From a bacterium (GTDB taxonomy: Bacteria > Spirochaetota > Spirochaetia > JABEVK01): a stretch of 9,040 nt of DNA. The stretch lies in assembly GCA_021782055.1 (NCBI GenBank), contig JAJXVP010000104.1:1-9040 (forward strand), written 5' to 3'. Made by a program: the position numbers and the translations under genes. This document shows positions 5,588 through 9,040 of the stretch, in pieces (positions within the stretch are counted from its first letter, which is position 1; each line of letters starts with the position of its first letter). The notes under the pieces were generated by a model. That model was not told the DNA's origin. It made no database searches and was given only the letters and a program-made list of their open reading frames with translations.

Positions 5588-7783
5588 ATGCTGTCGAAGT
5601 TTCTGCCCTGGATCACGATGCTAATTGTCTTTTCGGCTTTTCTCGTGATGAGTTCCAAAGTCCATGACCAAGAAGCCACTCAGCGTCAGGCAAGGTTAAC
5701 TGCCGAAAGTCGGTATTTAGTAGCGCAAATTGATACGGACCTTGACAACAGGGTTGGAGCCTTAGAACGCCTGGCCGCTTCGTGGCGGCGTCAAAGCTCG
5801 CTTGAACCCCCCGAGCTTTTGCATGATGTTCGTCGGTATCTTGAAGATGTTCCTGGGTATCAAGCCATCGAAGGCGTTGACGCCACCCACCATGTTGCCT
5901 GGGTATATCCCCTGCACGGTAATGAGCAAGCTGTCCATTTGAATTTGGGGTTTGAACCCAACCGTAAGCAGGCCATGCTGAAGGCCTGGGCAACGGGGTT
6001 ACCTCAGGCAACGGCCCCCGTGAACCTCGTTCAGGGAGGTAAAGGCTTCTTGTTGTTCATCCCTTTGGTTGGCTACCCTCAAGAACGGTATCTCTTGGCA
6101 GTTTTTCGCATTCAGGAATGGCTGGATAAGGTGTTTCGTGTGGCTTCGAACGATTCTCCGTTTTCGACGTATCAAGTCTCGGTCGTCTTTGATCATACAG
6201 CAGTTTATCATGAGCCATCGACGAACAATCTTTTTGCCGAGAGCTCAATAAGAGTGCTTGGGCAAACTCTGACCGTGAAAGTGGTTGAAAAACCTGGGGC
6301 CGTCGAGCCCTCTTTGCTCCCCATTGCGGTGCAAGGTTTTGGGGGTGTAATTTCGGTCGCTTTAGCACTTGTTCTGGTGTTCTATTTTCGAAGCCGCAGG
6401 GCCACTCAAAAGGTTTTGGCCTCGCGAAGGGCGCTTGAGGCAGAAATGCAGCAAAAAGCGGTGCTGGAAACCGAACTGAATCAGGTCTTTACCCGAATGG
6501 AGCTAGCCACCGAAGCGGGTAAGCTGGGTATTTGGACCTGGGAGGCGCAGACGCACCATTTGACGTGGAATGCCCGTATGTACGAACTTTTTGATGTTCC
6601 CAAAGCTGTTATTCCCACGCCCGAAATTTGGAAAAGCCGACTTCACCCCGAGGATCTTAGCCATGTTCTTGAATTGGTTGACAGGGTTATGAAAGGCGAA
6701 GCCGAGTTTGATACGCAGTTTCGGGTGTTGCGCTCAAGCGGAGTGGCGTACGTTCGATCGGCGGCGCGGGTTGAGAGGGACCAAGCACAAGTCCGGCAAC
6801 TCACCGGCTTATATTGGGATACCACCGAACAACGCCTTTTAGAAGAAGCTTTGCGGACCAGCGAAGAACGTGTCCGACTTTTGCTGAATTCGACAGGCGA
6901 AGCCATCTACGGTATTGACCTTGAGGGAATCTGCACCTTTGCAAACCCCGCCTGCGCGAGAATGTTGGGCTGGGAAGATCCGCAGTTATTAATTGGTCAA
7001 TCGATGCATTTTTTGGTGCATCACTCACGACCGGACGGAACTCCCATCTCTCTTGACGAATGCCGAATCCACTCCAGCTACCGGTCTGGTATTCCGGTAC
7101 ACACCGATGACGAATGGTTATGGAAAGCCGATGGGTCCGTTTTTCCCGTTGAATATTGGGCCTACCCCCAAGTCAACGAAGAGGGCGTTCAAGGCGCAGT
7201 GGTGACCTTTATTGATATTACCGAACGACGTGCCGCTCAAAAAACCATACAGCATCTAGCCACTCACGATACCTTAACCGATCTGCCCACGTTACGTTTG
7301 GCAAATGACCGTCTAGCCACGGCGTTGGTCCAGGCAAAACGTCGACAAGAAAAAGTAGCTTTACTGTTTATTGACCTTGATGGCTTTAAGGGGGTCAACG
7401 ATACTTGGGGGCACGAAGCCGGCGATCTGGTGTTAAAAACGGTCGCCTCTAGGTTGAGTGCGGTCTTGCGAGAATCGGACACAGCGGCGCGCATTGGCGG
7501 TGACGAGTTTTTGGTTATTCTGCCTAACCTTGTTGCTCGTGAGGCCTCAAAGCTTGTTGCAGAAAAAATTCTTGAACAGATTCTTTTGCCGATTCCAGGA
7601 GAACAGTGGATCGGTTATGTGGGTGCGTCGATTGGAATTGCCCTCTACCCCGAAGACGCCGACCAGGCAGAGGAACTTTGGCGACAAGCGGATTCAGCCA
7701 TGTATCGGGTCAAGAAAAGTGGAAAAAAAGGTATAGCGTTTTTCTCACAGAAGGGCGGTGGAAGCGATCTTGATGATAAATGA
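5588..7783 (+). CDS. Membrane diguanylate cyclase, CHASE-PAS-PAS-GGDEF
   Basis: Makes c-di-GMP from two GTP under control of an extracytoplasmic sensor. Numbering from the ATG at 5588 (731 residues), it has a signal-anchor helix (4-21), a CHASE-type sensor (about 44-229, with KAWATGLPQATAPVNL and GFLLFIPL), a second membrane helix (about 247-267), a helical linker (270-305), a PAS domain (300-420), a second PAS domain with DDEWLWKADGSVFPVEYW (507-524) ending in the FIDITERR motif, and a GGDEF domain (554-719). The cyclase domain has FIDLDGFKGVND, GGDEF (637-641) and an intact I-site RESD (628-631), so it should be active and product-inhibited. The frame stays open upstream to a TTG at 5480. 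That start would overlap the HDOD gene and put a polar stretch before the anchor, so ATG 5588 is preferred, although its ribosome-binding site is weak. The CHASE ligand is unknown. Confidence 0.93.
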   Translation: MLSKFLPWITMLIVFSAFLVMSSKVHDQEATQRQARLTAESRYLVAQIDTDLDNRVGALERLAASWRRQSSLEPPELLHDVRRYLEDVPGYQAIEGVDATHHVAWVYPLHGNEQAVHLNLGFEPNRKQAMLKAWATGLPQATAPVNLVQGGKGFLLFIPLVGYPQERYLLAVFRIQEWLDKVFRVASNDSPFSTYQVSVVFDHTAVYHEPSTNNLFAESSIRVLGQTLTVKVVEKPGAVEPSLLPIAVQGFGGVISVALALVLVFYFRSRRATQKVLASRRALEAEMQQKAVLETELNQVFTRMELATEAGKLGIWTWEAQTHHLTWNARMYELFDVPKAVIPTPEIWKSRLHPEDLSHVLELVDRVMKGEAEFDTQFRVLRSSGVAYVRSAARVERDQAQVRQLTGLYWDTTEQRLLEEALRTSEERVRLLLNSTGEAIYGIDLEGICTFANPACARMLGWEDPQLLIGQSMHFLVHHSRPDGTPISLDECRIHSSYRSGIPVHTDDEWLWKADGSVFPVEYWAYPQVNEEGVQGAVVTFIDITERRAAQKTIQHLATHDTLTDLPTLRLANDRLATALVQAKRRQEKVALLFIDLDGFKGVNDTWGHEAGDLVLKTVASRLSAVLRESDTAARIGGDEFLVILPNLVAREASKLVAEKILEQILLPIPGEQWIGYVGASIGIALYPEDADQAEELWRQADSAMYRVKKSGKKGIAFFSQKGGGSDLDDK

Positions 7784-9040
7784 GGTCCCCTTACTGCTAT
7801 CGAGAAAAAGTTCCCAGCCTTGAGCGGTCAAGATCGCTTTAGTAATGTACAAGCCCAGGCCTAGGCCTTCACCACCTCGGTTACCTCGTGCGAAAGGTTC
7901 AAAGAGATTCTTTTGCTCTTCTTCGGGAATTCCTGGGCCCGTGTCATGAACTTCAACAAAGACACCCTCGTGAGTTTGCCAAGCCTTTAAGCGAACTCGA
8001 CCTTGAGGTCCGCTGTAACGAAAAGCGTTTTGCACAAGATTTTCTAGAGCTCGTGTGGTCATTACTGGATCAAAACTCACCAGGACTGGTTGCGATCTGT
8101 CACCAGGGTTAAGCTCGTTTTGCCAAAGCCAAATTTTTCCCCAGGCTTTCGCGTCCAAAGCAAAAACCTCGGCAACCTGGTTTAAAAAGGCACACAGGTC
8201 GATTTGTTGCCTGGTAAGCGACCAAGGTTTAGTTTCTCGGCGGGCAAACTGAAACAAAGCTAGAAGACGAACTTCGAGCTGGGTCGCCTTGTCCTCGAGC
8301 ACTGCTAGCCAACGTTTTCGTTCTTCGGGCGATCCTAACCCGTCGCGTAGCGCTTCGACGTAGCCTTTCAGAGAGGTCAGGGGAGTTTTTAAGTCGTGAG
8401 TGAGAGCCGATAAAAACCTGTAGCGTTGTAACCCTTCTTCGTTAAGAACAGACCGCAGATTCTCAATACTTTTTGCCACGTCACGGAGTTCTGCTGTTTT
8501 TAGGCTTTGCCAGGGAAGGGGATTCGCTAGAGAGACCTCCATCAAATGGGTCAGACGCCCTAACTGATGCAAACTTTTCGTTAACCGACGAAGCCACCAG
8601 GCCACGATGAACGAAGACACCAAGACAATCAACAAAACTTGAAACGCAAGGTCTGAGGTAAGCTCAAACAAGGGGGCTGGCTGTGAATCGAGGTCTCGAA
8701 AATCTACCACGATTTGCCCAGCTACCTTTCCTTCTTGGGTCAACGGCAACACGGCCCTCTCTGGAGGCGAGTCGCCTTGACCCAGGAGCACCGGTGAAAG
8801 TGTTGAGGCTACGACTTGGCCACGGTTATTTGTTATGGCAAAGTTAAACAAGGGAGTTTTTGCATGGGGTAGGATCTGAATTTGTAGTTGAGAATTGATC
8901 TTGAGATGTGTACGAACCCATTGCTCTAAAACCGCTAGTTTCACCAGGGGAATGTCTGGGGCTTGTTGGGCTTGGTGTGAAAGAACAAGGCCAATGAGCC
9001 CACCCAGAGGAAGAAGTACCAGAAGCCCAGCCAAGGCGAT
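7745..9040 (-). CDS. Sensor histidine kinase (5' end outside window)
   Basis: Transmembrane two-component sensor kinase. The frame is open to the right edge (two further codons precede a TTG at 9034), and the first visible residues are already a membrane helix, so the start lies outside. Numbered from that TTG, the order is membrane helix (1-19), extracytoplasmic sensor (about 20-128, with a PAS/Cache-like strand ITNNRGQVVAST), second helix (129-147), HAMP-like linker (148-200), H-box LSALTHDLKTPLTSL with H213, N-box ENLVQNAFRYS with N336, and the ATP lid with DTGPGIP (364-370), LFEPFARG (377-384) and GEGLGLGLYI (388-397). All catalytic boxes are intact. No response regulator is in the window; one may sit upstream of this gene beyond the edge. 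Its 3' end overlaps the cyclase 3' end by 39 bases on the opposite strand. Ligand and target are unknown. Confidence 0.93.
   Translation of the reverse strand: MALAGLLVLLPLGGLIGLVLSHQAQQAPDIPLVKLAVLEQWVRTHLKINSQLQIQILPHAKTPLFNFAITNNRGQVVASTLSPVLLGQGDSPPERAVLPLTQEGKVAGQIVVDFRDLDSQPAPLFELTSDLAFQVLLIVLVSSFIVAWWLRRLTKSLHQLGRLTHLMEVSLANPLPWQSLKTAELRDVAKSIENLRSVLNEEGLQRYRFLSALTHDLKTPLTSLKGYVEALRDGLGSPEERKRWLAVLEDKATQLEVRLLALFQFARRETKPWSLTRQQIDLCAFLNQVAEVFALDAKAWGKIWLWQNELNPGDRSQPVLVSFDPVMTTRALENLVQNAFRYSGPQGRVRLKAWQTHEGVFVEVHDTGPGIPEEEQKNLFEPFARGNRGGEGLGLGLYITKAILTAQGWELFLDSSKGTSFIIKIASTALL

Noticed and set aside
7745..9040. Complete histidine kinase starting at TTG 9034
   Set aside because: Codons before it are open and hydrophobic up to the last base, so the true start is most likely beyond the window.
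1..9040. CRISPR arrays, tRNA or rRNA genes, insertion sequences
   Set aside because: No regularly spaced repeats, tRNA-like folds, transposase genes or terminal repeats were recognised on either strand.

Overview
The window carries the last four genes of a Pel exopolysaccharide operon (pelD-pelE-pelF-pelG, + strand, 1-4642), followed by a signalling block: an HDOD-domain protein (- strand), a membrane diguanylate cyclase (CHASE-PAS-PAS-GGDEF, + strand) and a sensor histidine kinase (- strand). Nearly every base is coding. The only gaps are 21 bp between pelG and the HDOD gene and about 78 bp between the divergent HDOD and cyclase genes. No RNA gene, mobile element, CRISPR array or long repeat was seen.

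The source looks like a diderm bacterium of intermediate base composition. The HDOD protein (LPIMPEVAAKVL, FARQ, ITLLGLNTIKNLV) recalls forms I associate with spirochaetes and some delta-type lineages. This is an impression from memory, and the phylum is left open.

The pel genes are tightly coupled. pelD/pelE share ATGA, pelE/pelF overlap by 11 bp, and pelF/pelG share TAATG, with good ribosome-binding sites inside the preceding gene. By family knowledge, PelF polymerises the UDP-N-acetylhexosamine precursor in the cytoplasm, PelG moves the chain across the inner membrane, PelE scaffolds the complex, and PelD is the c-di-GMP receptor that switches it on. pelD is cut by the left edge. pelA, pelB and pelC, which would supply modification and outer-membrane export, are not in the window and may lie to the left.

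The most interesting point is a mismatch. The neighbouring diguanylate cyclase looks fully active (GGDEF with an RESD I-site). The GGDEF-like domain of PelD, however, has lost the active-site motif and also appears to have lost the RxxD I-site through which characterised PelD proteins bind c-di-GMP. PelE also lacks the N-terminal membrane segments of the Pseudomonas protein. This Pel synthase may therefore be controlled in a non-standard way. The rest of the window is recognisable, and I see no wholly new system in it.
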